DNA from: Verrucomicrobiaceae bacterium
Lineage (GTDB): Bacteria; Verrucomicrobiota; Verrucomicrobiia; Verrucomicrobiales; Verrucomicrobiaceae
Assembly (NCBI GenBank): GCA_015075365.1
Contig: JABTUN010000002.1
Location: 806,001-870,000, forward strand
Length of the DNA: 64,000 bases
Direction: 5' to 3'
The notes below the pieces were generated by a model. The model saw only the letters and a list, made by a program, of their open reading frames with translations, was not told the DNA's origin and ran no database searches. Positions 41,865 through 51,065 of the stretch are shown here, piece by piece. A program made the translations under genes and the position numbers. Each line of letters opens with the position of its first letter. The stretch's first letter is position 1.

Positions 41865-43277
41865 ATGAACGCCCCTGCCGCCACCCAGAGCCGCCGAGAC
41901 ATGCTGCGCAACTCCTGCGCGGGCTTTGGCATGCTCGCGCTGCAAGGACTGCTCGCCAGCGAGGCGAACGCCGCCGCTGTAAACCCGCTGGCCCCCAAAA
42001 AGCCGCATTTCGCCCCCCGCGCGAAGCGCATCATCTTTCTGCTGATGAAGGGCGGCCCCTCGCAGGTGGACACCTTTGACCCGAAGCCGCTGCTGGACCG
42101 CGACCACGGCAAGCCGCCGCCCTTTGCGCTGCCGCGCGTGAAATTCGCCGAGACTGGCGCGCTGCTGCGCTCCCCCTGGAAGTTCAAGCACTACGGCCAG
42201 AGCGGGCTGCCGGTCAGCGATCTCTTCCCCAATGTGGGCCGCTGCGTGGACGACCTGTGCATCATCCGCTCAATGCACGGCACGAATCCGGCACACGGCG
42301 GGGCGCTGCTGAAGCTGCACACGGGCAGCGACACCTTTGTGCGCCCGAGCATGGGCTCGTGGATCAGCTACGGCTTGGGCACGGAAAACACGGACCTGCC
42401 AGCCTTCATCACCATCTGCCCCACGCTGGCCCACGGCGGCGTGAACAACTGGGGCTCCGGCTTCCTCCCTGCCTGGACGCAAGGCACCCCCCTGGGCAAT
42501 GCCAGCGTGGCCGCGGACCAGGCCGTCGTGCGCCACATCCGCAATGAGCGGCTCTCTCCCGCCCTGCAACGCATGCAGCTCGACTTTGCCGCCGATCTCA
42601 ACCGCAGCCATCTGGAAACCACCGGCGCGAACAGCGCGCTCGAGGCACGCATCGACTCCTTTGAGCTAGCCTACCGCATGCAGACCTCCATGCCCGAGCT
42701 TCAGGACATCACCGGCGAGACGGAGGCCACGCGCAAGCTCTACGGCCTGGATGATCCGGTGACGGCGAACTTCGGCCGCCAGTGCCTCATGGCGCGGCGT
42801 TTTGCCGAGCGCGGCGTGCGTTTTGTCCAGGTCACCCACAGTGATGCCTTTGTGCAGTGGGACCAGCACGGCGACCTGCTCAAAGGCCACACCAAAAACG
42901 CCGCCGAGGTCGATAAACCCATCGCCGGCCTGCTGCGGGATCTGAAGTCCCGCGGCCTCCTCCACGACACGCTCGTGCTGTGGGGCGGTGAATTCGGCCG
43001 CACGCCCACCGCGCAGGGCACGGACGGGCGCGACCACAATCCGCACGGCTTTACCATGTGGCTGGCCGGTGGCGGTGTGAAAAGCGGCATCGCCCATGGT
43101 GCGACAGATGATTACGGCTACTACGCCGCCGAAAACAAGGTCCACATCCACGACCTGCACGCCACGATTCTGCACCTCATGGGCCTGAACCACGAAAAGC
43201 TGACGTACCGCTATGCTGGACGCGACTTTCGCCTCACGGACATCGCCGGCGAGGTGGTGCACGACATCATCGCGTAA
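41865..43277 (+). CDS. Tat-exported DUF1501 protein (sulfatase-like fold)
   Basis: A 470-residue protein. The twin-arginine signal is [14 protein letters not shown] (residues 9-22). Family hallmarks are [57 protein letters not shown] and [18 protein letters not shown]1501 proteins are abundant in Planctomycetes and Verrucomicrobia and are usually encoded with a DUF1549/DUF1553 cytochrome-like partner. None is present here, so this is an orphan copy. The fold resembles alkaline phosphatase/sulfatase, but the substrate is unknown. Confidence 0.9.
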   Translation: MNAPAATQSRRDMLRNSCAGFGMLALQGLLASEANAAAVNPLAPKKPHFAPRAKRIIFLLMKGGPSQVDTFDPKPLLDRDHGKPPPFALPRVKFAETGALLRSPWKFKHYGQSGLPVSDLFPNVGRCVDDLCIIRSMHGTNPAHGGALLKLHTGSDTFVRPSMGSWISYGLGTENTDLPAFITICPTLAHGGVNNWGSGFLPAWTQGTPLGNASVAADQAVVRHIRNERLSPALQRMQLDFAADLNRSHLETTGANSALEARIDSFELAYRMQTSMPELQDITGETEATRKLYGLDDPVTANFGRQCLMARRFAERGVRFVQVTHSDAFVQWDQHGDLLKGHTKNAAEVDKPIAGLLRDLKSRGLLHDTLVLWGGEFGRTPTAQGTDGRDHNPHGFTMWLAGGGVKSGIAHGATDDYGYYAAENKVHIHDLHATILHLMGLNHEKLTYRYAGRDFRLTDIAGEVVHDIIA

Positions 43278-43283
43278 GCCGCG

Positions 43284-44207
43284 TCAAGGCCGCGCGGCCA
43301 GCGACAGCTCGATGATGCGCGCGCAGAGCTCCGGAAACTCAATGCCGACCGCCCGGGCCGCCTTGGGCAGCAAGGAGCTGCTGGTCATGCCGGGAATGGT
43401 GTTGATCTCGAGCACAAAAGGCGATTGATCACTGTCACGCAGCATCACATCCACGCGGCCATAAACCTCCGTGCCGCAGGAGCGGAAGGCGGCCAGCGCC
43501 GCGTCCTGCACACGCCGGGTCACCTCGGGAGCAAGCGGCGCGGGGCAGTGATAGAGCGTCTTTCCCTTGCCGGTCATCCACGGGTACTTGTTGTTCATGT
43601 CGTAGAAGCCGTCCACAGGCTCGATATGGATGATGGGCAGCACCTGGTCCCCCAAAATGCCGATGGTGAGCTCCTTCCCGGCGATATAATCCTCGATCAG
43701 CGTGTCGGAGCCGAACTTCTTCGCGTCCGCGACCGCGGCGTCGAACTCGCTTTGATGATGGCAGATATGAACGCCCACGCTGGAGCCCTCGCGCGGCGGT
43801 TTGACGACCAGCGGAAAGCCGATTTCGAGCTTCTCGCGGCCATCCAGCGGGTACACCTGCGAGCGCGGCGTGGGCACACCGGCGGCGATGAAGCGCTGCT
43901 TGCTGAGGGCCTTGTCGAACGCGATGCGGCTGCTGGCAACGCCCGCGCCGGTGTAACGGATGCCGCGCTCCTCCAAAATGGCCTGGATGCGGCCATCTTC
44001 GCCAAAAGTGCCATGAATGAGATTCATCGCGATGAAGACATTCGCGGGCACATCGAAGTCAGGGCCGGCGACATCGACCTCCAGCACCTGCGCACCGAGG
44101 GATCGCAACGCCTCCGCCACACTTTCAGCCGTTTTGAGGGACACCTCGCGCTCCGAGCCGGGACCGCCCTTGAGGACGGCGATTTTCTTGTCGTTAAGGT
44201 CGATCAT
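43284..44207 (-). CDS. ddl: D-alanine--D-alanine ligase
   Basis: A 307-residue ATP-grasp enzyme, the usual length for the short DdlB type. Motifs include KIAVLKGGPGSEREVSL at the start, LIHGTFGEDGRIQAILE, PLVVKPPREGSSVGV for ATP binding, and VLEINTIPGMTSSSLLPKAA for Mg and substrate binding. It makes D-Ala-D-Ala for peptidoglycan precursors. It is not in an mur cluster here. It ends 6 nt before the convergent DUF1501 gene. Confidence 0.96.
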   Translation of the reverse strand: MIDLNDKKIAVLKGGPGSEREVSLKTAESVAEALRSLGAQVLEVDVAGPDFDVPANVFIAMNLIHGTFGEDGRIQAILEERGIRYTGAGVASSRIAFDKALSKQRFIAAGVPTPRSQVYPLDGREKLEIGFPLVVKPPREGSSVGVHICHHQSEFDAAVADAKKFGSDTLIEDYIAGKELTIGILGDQVLPIIHIEPVDGFYDMNNKYPWMTGKGKTLYHCPAPLAPEVTRRVQDAALAAFRSCGTEVYGRVDVMLRDSDQSPFVLEINTIPGMTSSSLLPKAARAVGIEFPELCARIIELSLAARP

Positions 44208-44259
44208 CAGGCCGCAGCCATGCCGTCACGACCCCGGCTTGGCAAGAATTTCCTCCTCG

Positions 44260-45273
44260 TCAGGCCCAGGGAAACACACGCTCCTCCGGCAGCGCCTCAT
44301 CAAGGCGCACGACGCGGTGGCCTTGCTCGTCCGAGACATGCGCGGCGACCAGCGCGCGGATGGCCAGCAGGCCGTCCGCGCCGGTGGTGTAGTTTTCACC
44401 AGCCAGCAGCGCCTCCGTGACGCGCAGCGAGGGCACGAGCGCGTCAGCGGGCTCGATCTTGCGCGCGCCATCCTCCCACGGCATGCCGTAACGCGTGGTG
44501 GGCATGCTGAGGTGCTCCTTCTGGCGCACAGTCCAGTCCATGCGGCCGCCGAGCTCATCGACGAAGATCTGGCCGTTGCGCGCGGTGTAGCACACGCGGC
44601 AGCCGTGGCCTTGATCGCTGCTGCAATCCATCGTGAAGCGCACGCCGTTGGCGGCGACAAGGCGCACACAGCCCGCACGGTCCTCAAACTGCGGCCCGCG
44701 CGGGTTCGGCACCGTTTCCGCGCTGAACCAGCCTTGCGCCTCCACTGGCGCGGCGCCGGCGATGTAGCGGAACATCTCGAAATAGTGGCTGCCGTTCATC
44801 GCGAGGCCGAAATTCCCCGCGGAGACATGAATGCTCGTCACGCCGCCGAACTGCTCGCTATCGAGCATCGCCTTCGGGATCGTGTATTGATCCATGAAGC
44901 GCATCTGGTGGTTGATGGCCAGCTTGGTGCCCGTTTTGGCGCAGGCGTCGATCATCTGCCGCGCGGCTGCGAGGCTGGTGGCCATCGGCTTTTCGCACAG
45001 AATGGCTTTCACACCCGACTGCGCGGCCAAAATGGTCAATTCGGCATGCACGGGGGCCGTGGTGGCGATGATGAGCAGTTCCGGCTTCGATTTTGCGACC
45101 ATCTCCGCTGCATCGGCAAACAACCGGTCATCGGATAGCGATGCCTTTTCCTTCGCCGCGACGCGGCTTTGCTCAAACGGGTCACAAACACCGACGACGT
45201 CGAGTTTGAGGGCGAGAAGATTATCGAGATGGCGGAGGCCCATGCGTCCAAGGCCGATGAGTGCTGCTTTCAT
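44260..45273 (-). CDS. Gfo/Idh/MocA-family NAD(P)-dependent oxidoreductase
   Basis: A 337-residue protein. The Rossmann motif is ALIGLGRMGLRH (residues 4-15), and the family signature CEKPMATSLAAARQMIDAC contains the catalytic-type Lys. It oxidises or reduces a sugar or sugar nucleotide. Its start overlaps the end of the preceding glycosyltransferase-like gene by 4 nt (ATGA), which in turn overlaps the ABC exporter gene. The three form one operon, so a surface-glycan sugar is the likely substrate. Confidence 0.88.
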   Translation of the reverse strand: MKAALIGLGRMGLRHLDNLLALKLDVVGVCDPFEQSRVAAKEKASLSDDRLFADAAEMVAKSKPELLIIATTAPVHAELTILAAQSGVKAILCEKPMATSLAAARQMIDACAKTGTKLAINHQMRFMDQYTIPKAMLDSEQFGGVTSIHVSAGNFGLAMNGSHYFEMFRYIAGAAPVEAQGWFSAETVPNPRGPQFEDRAGCVRLVAANGVRFTMDCSSDQGHGCRVCYTARNGQIFVDELGGRMDWTVRQKEHLSMPTTRYGMPWEDGARKIEPADALVPSLRVTEALLAGENYTTGADGLLAIRALVAAHVSDEQGHRVVRLDEALPEERVFPWA

Positions 45274-46631
45274 GTGTGTGTTCGGGAGGAGATGAGAGTG
45301 GAGAGGAGGCTTAGCAACCGTTCGCCAGATTTGCCATCGAGAATGCCCCATTCGGCATGGGGAACCGCTTGGGGGACCTGCCGGGCGATACGGGCGACCT
45401 CAGCGGCAAAGTCCGCCTTCGTTTCGAGATGGAGGACGCCGGGCGCGCCCTTGTAATCGTCGTAGCGGTACAGGTAGAGGTCGTGATTGATGACTGTCTT
45501 GCCGCAGGCAACGGCCCAACGGATGGTGGCGGAGATGCTCGCAACGAAGACATCGCAGAGCGGAATCACCTCCGCGGTGGGGCGGGAGCAGTGTTTCACG
45601 TTCGGCCACGCGCCGAAGTCGATCTTCTCAGGCTTGAGGTGCGGATGCAGGTTCACCACCACGCTCCAGCCTGTGGCGGCGAGTGTTTCGAGCCAGAAGG
45701 CGACGATCTCGCGATGGGCGGCGAATTCACCACCGCTGCGGCCGGTGTTGAACTGGTCCGGCGGGATGGCGGCGAGAAAAACGGGTCGTTTCGGGTCCAG
45801 ACCGAGCTCCTGGAGCAATCCGGCGCGGTTGTCAGCCTCACAGCTCAAAATGACCGCCATGCGGTCATGCACGGCGGAGCCGATAATGGCGAATTTTTCG
45901 TCTGGAATGCCGCTGGAGGCATAAGCGCGGCGCGCGGCCTCGCTTTCCAGCAGCACATGCGAGGCGAAGGAGCAGGTGTTCTGCCACGGATCAGGCGGCG
46001 CGAAGCCAAACCACTGCATGGCGAGCGCGGCGCGGAACGGCAGGCGCAGCAGGGCGGTGCCACGATGCTCACGCGCCCAGTGCGGATGCTTTTGGATGAA
46101 CCACCGCCGGAAGAAACCGCGCACCTGATGCCTGGGATGGCCGTGATAGGCCTCGCAGGCCTCCAGCGGGTTATCGAGCGTGTAGGGCAGCACCAGCGAG
46201 GGCACTCCGAGACGCGCGGCCTCCCGCGTGAGCACATGGGAGAGGTATTCGAGATTCTCCTCCGGCAGGAAAATGGCCGCAGGACGCATGCGCATGAGGA
46301 AGTCACGCACCTGCGCGGCATAGGCGCGCAGCTTGAAGCCGGCGCGGAGAACACTGCGCGCGGACAGCCGGCACTGGTTGCGCTGTTTTTTGGACAAGGG
46401 CTGCATTCCTGGCGTGACCGTGCGTCCGGCGGCATCCGCTGCCTCGAAACCGTGCTGCGCCGCCTGGGCGGCATCCGCCTCCCAGCCGGGATAAGGCCGC
46501 GCGAACAAGACATGGACCGCGTGGCCGCTTTCAGCCAGAAACTGCGCGGTGGGCAGCAGGGAGCGCCAGTGCGCGCCAAGGTAGACGACCACCAGAACCC
46601 GCCGCGCGGTGTCTTGTCCCGCCCGGGTCAT
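45270..46631 (-). CDS. GT-B-like glycosyl- or polyol-phosphate transferase, surface polysaccharide
   Basis: A 453-residue cytosolic protein beginning RRVLVVVYLGAHWRSLLPTAQFLAESGH, a Rossmann-like GT-B N-terminus. The C-terminal donor-binding part has VVVNLHPHLKPEKI, VIPLCDVFVASISATIRWAVACGKTVINHDLY and DYKGAPGV. This resembles CDP-glycerol glycerophosphotransferase, capsule and UDP-GlcNAc 2-epimerase-type proteins, but the exact family is not certain. The gene overlaps both neighbours by 4 nt (ABC exporter upstream, oxidoreductase downstream), so it is translationally coupled in a glycan operon. Confidence 0.7.
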   Translation of the reverse strand: MTRAGQDTARRVLVVVYLGAHWRSLLPTAQFLAESGHAVHVLFARPYPGWEADAAQAAQHGFEAADAAGRTVTPGMQPLSKKQRNQCRLSARSVLRAGFKLRAYAAQVRDFLMRMRPAAIFLPEENLEYLSHVLTREAARLGVPSLVLPYTLDNPLEACEAYHGHPRHQVRGFFRRWFIQKHPHWAREHRGTALLRLPFRAALAMQWFGFAPPDPWQNTCSFASHVLLESEAARRAYASSGIPDEKFAIIGSAVHDRMAVILSCEADNRAGLLQELGLDPKRPVFLAAIPPDQFNTGRSGGEFAAHREIVAFWLETLAATGWSVVVNLHPHLKPEKIDFGAWPNVKHCSRPTAEVIPLCDVFVASISATIRWAVACGKTVINHDLYLYRYDDYKGAPGVLHLETKADFAAEVARIARQVPQAVPHAEWGILDGKSGERLLSLLSTLISSRTHT

Positions 46632-48481
46632 GCGCCGGCGGGAATGAGGGTTCCATCCGCGGGTTCGTCAGCTGTCTTGAACTGCAACTGGTGGAGCCGC
46701 TGGTAGAGCGGGCAAGTGCGCAGCAGTTCCTCATTCGAGCCGATCGCCTCGATCCTCCCGTCCTGCATGACGATGATCTTGTGCGCGGCCAGCACGGTGG
46801 AGAGGCGGTGGGCGATGGCGATGACCGTGCGCCCCTCCGCGAGATCGTGGAGCGATTCCTGGATGAAGCGCTCGCTTTCCGTGTCCAGCGCGGAGGTGGC
46901 CTCGTCGAGCAGCAGGATGGGCGCGTTCTTGAGGATGGTGCGCGCGATGGAGATGCGCTGCTTCTGGCCGCCGGAGACCTTGGAGCCGCCATCGCCGACG
47001 ATGCTTTCGTAACCTTCCTGAAACTCCTGCACAAAGGCATCGACATGCGCCTTGCGCGCGGCGGCCAGGATTTCTTCCTTGGTCGCGTCGAGGCGGCCGT
47101 AGCGAATGTTCTCCCAGACGGTGTCATGAAACAGGAACACGTCCTGGCTGACGATGCCGATGTTGTCCCGCAGCGAGCGCTGGGTGACGTTCCGGATGTC
47201 GCGTCCGTCGATCTGGATGCTGCCCTGATCGACATCGTAGTAGCGCATGAGCAGGGAGAAGATGGTGCTTTTCCCTGATCCGCTGGGGCCGACAAGCGCA
47301 TAGAATTTGCCCGGTTCAAAGTCACAAGTGACCCTGTTCAGCGCCAGCTTGTCGAGTTTCCTCCCGTCCTGGCCGGTGTAGGCGAAACACACGTCCCGCA
47401 GGCTGATGGCACCACGCGCGCGCGGCATTTCGACCGCGCCTTTCCGGTCCATCACCTCCGGCTCGCGGTCGAGCAGGTCAAAGACAGCCTCGGAGGCGGC
47501 CAGGGTCTTCTGCGTGGTGAGGCCGATGCGGCTGAGCTCTTTGATGGGCGGGTACATCTGCGTGAGCGCCAGCACAAGGATGAAGAAATCCGCCGCGGTG
47601 CGCTCCATGTACCACCAATAGACCAGGCCGGCAGCCACACCGAGGGAGGCCACGGTCTCAACGATCGAGGACGAGAGGTCCGCCAGTTTGTTGAACTTCA
47701 GCGTGTCGATGGAGCTGGTGCGGTTGCCCTTTTCAAAACGCGCCAGCTCATACTCCTCACGCGAGTTTCCCTTCACCAGCCGGATGCCGCCGATGGCCTC
47801 ATGCATGCGCACGAGCATCTCCGAGGCGGCGCCCACCTCGATCTTTCCGCTGCGGCGCACGCTCTTGGAGATCATGCGCACCGGGATGAGGCACAGGGGG
47901 AACACAAACAGGGACATGAAGGTGAAAAACGGGTCGATGCCGAAAAGCACGATCAAGATCGAGATGATCGTCATGGGATGCTTCGTGATCGCCTGCACCA
48001 TGGCCAGCGAGTTCACCTGGAGGGCGCTGGACTGCACGGAGACGACCTGGATGAGCTCCCCCGCCTTGGCACGGTTGAAAAAGGACAGGGACTGGCGCAG
48101 TACCGCGCCGTAAAGATCCTGGCGGATCATGTAGAGCACATGGCTGGCCGCCTTCGTGTAGGTGCGGGAGCTCAGAAAGCTGAGGAAGCCGCGGCAGAAG
48201 ATCAGCGCCGGGATGATCGAGGCCGCCACCAGCACCACAGGCCAGCCCACGTTGGCGTCCCCTTCGTTCACCGGGAAGATGTCCGTCAGTTTCACCGGGC
48301 CGAGGAAGGGCACGCGCTGCGCCACATCCTTCACGGGTGTTGATCCCTTCAGCACCAGCGAGAAGATGACCTGGAACGAGATCAGCATCAGCGCGTTGAA
48401 CATGGCCGACACCATGCCCAGCCCCACCCCCAGCATGAGCCGCCGCCATTGCGGACGGACATAGTTCAGCAGCTTTTTCAT
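46628..48481 (-). CDS. MsbA-like ABC exporter (fused permease-ATPase)
   Basis: About 617 residues. Six membrane helices lie in the first about 330 residues, followed by a complete ABC ATPase: Walker A GPSGSGKST, Q-loop VSQDVFLF, signature KVSGGQKQR, Walker B ILLLDEATSALD and H-loop AHRLS. This half-transporter type flips lipid A, glycolipids or peptides. It is the first gene of the minus-strand run with a glycosyltransferase-like and a dehydrogenase gene, so a lipid-linked glycan is a plausible cargo. An upstream in-frame ATG at 48541 would add 20 residues. The start at 48481 (MKKLLNYVRPQW) fits exporters better. Confidence 0.92.
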   Translation of the reverse strand: MKKLLNYVRPQWRRLMLGVGLGMVSAMFNALMLISFQVIFSLVLKGSTPVKDVAQRVPFLGPVKLTDIFPVNEGDANVGWPVVLVAASIIPALIFCRGFLSFLSSRTYTKAASHVLYMIRQDLYGAVLRQSLSFFNRAKAGELIQVVSVQSSALQVNSLAMVQAITKHPMTIISILIVLFGIDPFFTFMSLFVFPLCLIPVRMISKSVRRSGKIEVGAASEMLVRMHEAIGGIRLVKGNSREEYELARFEKGNRTSSIDTLKFNKLADLSSSIVETVASLGVAAGLVYWWYMERTAADFFILVLALTQMYPPIKELSRIGLTTQKTLAASEAVFDLLDREPEVMDRKGAVEMPRARGAISLRDVCFAYTGQDGRKLDKLALNRVTCDFEPGKFYALVGPSGSGKSTIFSLLMRYYDVDQGSIQIDGRDIRNVTQRSLRDNIGIVSQDVFLFHDTVWENIRYGRLDATKEEILAAARKAHVDAFVQEFQEGYESIVGDGGSKVSGGQKQRISIARTILKNAPILLLDEATSALDTESERFIQESLHDLAEGRTVIAIAHRLSTVLAAHKIIVMQDGRIEAIGSNEELLRTCPLYQRLHQLQFKTADEPADGTLIPAGA

Positions 48482-48739
48482 GCTCTCGCCGCTCCGCGAG
48501 AGGTTGGTGGTCTTGCTGTGTTTGCCCAGCAAGAGGCGCATCAGGAGCATTCCGGAAAAGTCGGGGTTGAGGTTAGGGCGGAAGGTTTGACCGCATGCCC
48601 GGCTTGTCCACCGGAAAGACGGCGCGCGCCGCATCCCGGCCTGGGGAAAGAGACGCCGGAAAATCGCAAGATTGTCTTTGCAAGGCATGCGCCAAGCCGC
48701 CATAAAAAAGCGCCTTTTTCACTCCACTCCCGTCCATCA

Positions 48740-49327
48740 ATGCCGACCGTTCCCGACTCTCCAGCCTCTCCTCCTGGCGTTGAAAAACGGAAGGGGCTCG
48801 TGGTTTGGTTCACCGGCCTCAGCGGCTCGGGAAAAAGCACCCTGGCCAACGGCCTCGAAGCCTACCTCAATCACCAGGGAGTGATGTGCTTCCTGCTCGA
48901 TGGCGACATTCTGCGTCAGGGACTGTGCTCCGACCTGGGCTATTCGCTGGAGGATCGCAAGGAGAACATCCGCCGTGTGTCCGAGGTGTCCCGGCTGTTC
49001 GCCATGAGCGGCGTGGTGGCCATCGTGGCCCTCATTTCCCCGCTACGAGCCGACCGGGAACGCGCCCGTGCCCTTTTCAAGGACGGCGAGTTTATCGAAG
49101 TCTTTGTCGATGCGTCGCTGGCCGTGTGCGAAAAGCGGGACGTGAAAGGGCTCTACGCCCGTGCCCGCGCGGGCGGCATTCCGGATTTCACCGGCATTTC
49201 ATCTCCCTACGAGCCGCCGCTGCACGCCGAAGTCCACGTGGAAACCGGCCTTCACAGCTATGAGTCGAGCCTCGAGCTTGTGACCGCGAGAGTCATGGCC
49301 GCTCTCCAAGCCCCACCGTCCGCATGA
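48740..49327 (+). CDS. cysC: Adenylyl-sulfate (APS) kinase
   Basis: A 195-residue protein. P-loop GLSGSGKST starts at residue 26, DGDILRQGLCSDLGYSLEDRKENIRR binds APS, and ISPLRADRERAR and KDVKGLYARARAG-type motifs follow. It makes PAPS from APS with ATP. The next gene overlaps by 4 nt and encodes a sulfotransferase, the PAPS consumer. This pairing points to sulfation rather than assimilatory sulfate reduction. No ATP sulfurylase gene is in the window. Confidence 0.95.
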   Translation: MPTVPDSPASPPGVEKRKGLVVWFTGLSGSGKSTLANGLEAYLNHQGVMCFLLDGDILRQGLCSDLGYSLEDRKENIRRVSEVSRLFAMSGVVAIVALISPLRADRERARALFKDGEFIEVFVDASLAVCEKRDVKGLYARARAGGIPDFTGISSPYEPPLHAEVHVETGLHSYESSLELVTARVMAALQAPPSA

Positions 49328-50352
49328 GCGCGCCCACCTTCCTGCTTGTCACTGGATCCATGCGGTCCGGCACCACTCTGCTCGGCGAGCTGCTCTACTC
49401 ACGCTACGAGAAGCGCTGCCGCCACCCCTGGCTCTCTTTTGCCAACGATAACATCAACACCCTGCGCGAACTGGCGACCATCCGCGCGCGCGATGGCGCG
49501 ACAGTGGAGCAGAGCATCGTCACCCTTCTGGAAAAGCACCAGTGGCCTGACACTTCCCCGCGCAGCCTCCCTGCCTTGCTGCAAAGGCAAATCCTGGAGG
49601 TGGCCCCCATCGAACAGCCGCCACCCAAGGTCTATGGCCTGAAAACCACCGCCTTGTTCGATGATTTCCTGTGGATGAAGCCTGTGTTGGGCAACACGCG
49701 CCAGATCATGGTCTTTCGTGATCCGCGGGACGTGCTCGTGTCCAATCTGCGTCGCGTCTCCCTCAGTGACACCGCGACCAAACCCGTCTCCAAGTGGCAG
49801 CAGATCAAGTCCAGGCTCATCGGCGGGCATCATGATGAAACCGTGCCACGCCCGGACCAGCAGAACTACGACGGCCACATGGTTTTGACCATGACCTTGA
49901 ACGCGTACCGCTTCTGGAAGGCGCACGAGTCCGATCCGGATGTCCTGATGCTGCGCTACGAGAAGCTTGTGCATGATCCCGAGGGCGGCATGCGCGAGAT
50001 CTTGCGCTTCCTCGACCTGCCGGCGGATCTGTACGACTGGGACTCCCTGAAAAGCGGCAGCATCGTCTCCAACTCCTCCTTCCTCATCAAGGACCCGGAT
50101 GGAGCCGTTCCCGCCGGCATCCAGGTCAGCGCCATCGGCCGTTACAAGGAATCGCTCAGCCCCTTTGACCTGTGGCTGACCCAGCGTGTGCTGGGCACCA
50201 TGATGCAGGAGTTGGGCTACCCGCTCGACGACGGTGGCGGCTACCAGCCGAAGGAGGACTCCTGGCGCACCTGGATGGAAGGCTTCGTGGCACGCAGCCG
50301 CACCCTGGGCCATGCCACCGAGGGGCTGGAAGCCGTGCTCCATCCCGCATAG
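49324..50352 (+). CDS. PAPS-dependent sulfotransferase
   Basis: A 342-residue protein. The 5'-phosphosulfate loop is TGSMRSGTTLLGELL (residues 10-24), and the 3'-phosphate motif is IMVFRDPRDVLVSNLRR. Further features are MLRYEKLVHDPEGGMREILRFLDLP and a C-terminal GRYKESLSPFD-type segment, all typical of carbohydrate or small-molecule sulfotransferases. It begins within the stop of cysC (ATGA overlap). The acceptor is unknown; the adjacent acyltransferase and exporter genes suggest a surface glycan. Confidence 0.9.
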   Translation: MSAPTFLLVTGSMRSGTTLLGELLYSRYEKRCRHPWLSFANDNINTLRELATIRARDGATVEQSIVTLLEKHQWPDTSPRSLPALLQRQILEVAPIEQPPPKVYGLKTTALFDDFLWMKPVLGNTRQIMVFRDPRDVLVSNLRRVSLSDTATKPVSKWQQIKSRLIGGHHDETVPRPDQQNYDGHMVLTMTLNAYRFWKAHESDPDVLMLRYEKLVHDPEGGMREILRFLDLPADLYDWDSLKSGSIVSNSSFLIKDPDGAVPAGIQVSAIGRYKESLSPFDLWLTQRVLGTMMQELGYPLDDGGGYQPKEDSWRTWMEGFVARSRTLGHATEGLEAVLHPA

Positions 50353-50373
50353 CCGTCCATTCGCCCACCGCTC

Positions 50374-51003
50374 ATGAGCACTCCCAACACGCCCATCACC
50401 AAGTCCGGCCTGCGATCCATCTGGGAGATCGGTGACAGCTTCTTTCCCGGCCATGCACGACGGAACTACGGCAAGATCATCGACTTCATCCACCTGACCG
50501 GCTACATCCGTGAACTGGCACACGGTTGCCAGCGAGTTGTCGAGGTCGGCGGCGGAGATTTTTCATACGCGCGCCATCTGGTGAAGACGGGGGCCTTGGG
50601 CCGCCTGCCTTTTGTCTCTACGGACATCCCCTCCCAGCGGGTGCAGGATGCCAGGGCGCGCGAAAGCAAGTTCACCATCGAAGAGGCGGACCTGCTCGAC
50701 GCCCAGGCGCGTTTCGGCGGGGAAAAGACCCTGTTCGTGGCGGCCAACGTGCTCGGCAACATTGTGCCTGAGGATTTGAACCTCTTCCTGTCACGCGTGA
50801 AGGCATCCGGCTCCAGCCTGGCTTTCATCGCAGGTGGTCCGCATCCCAGCATCGAAGAGGCGTATGTGGCGGACAAAATCCGCTACGACCACAACTACTT
50901 CCGGCTCATCCGGGAGCATGGATTTCAGATCCACAAGTATTACATGCTGTTCGATCCGAAAGTATCGAAGTCCGCAACCTACGTCATGGGGCTCACCAGC
51001 TAA
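50374..51003 (+). CDS. SAM-dependent-methyltransferase-like protein
   Basis: A 209-residue protein with a Rossmann-like segment VVEVGGGDFSYARHL (about residues 50-64), similar to motif I of class I methyltransferases. An acidic residue follows in PFVSTDIPS, and TLFVAANVLGNIVPEDL takes the motif IV position. No closer family is recognised. Located 21 nt after the sulfotransferase gene and before the MBOAT gene in the same direction, it is probably part of the same glycan-modification operon. Confidence 0.6.
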   Translation: MSTPNTPITKSGLRSIWEIGDSFFPGHARRNYGKIIDFIHLTGYIRELAHGCQRVVEVGGGDFSYARHLVKTGALGRLPFVSTDIPSQRVQDARARESKFTIEEADLLDAQARFGGEKTLFVAANVLGNIVPEDLNLFLSRVKASGSSLAFIAGGPHPSIEEAYVADKIRYDHNYFRLIREHGFQIHKYYMLFDPKVSKSATYVMGLTS

Positions 51004-51065
51004 GCCATTCTCCGGTGAATCTCGCGCGCCAGCCATGAGCGCGCCCAGCCACGCCTCTGTGAACC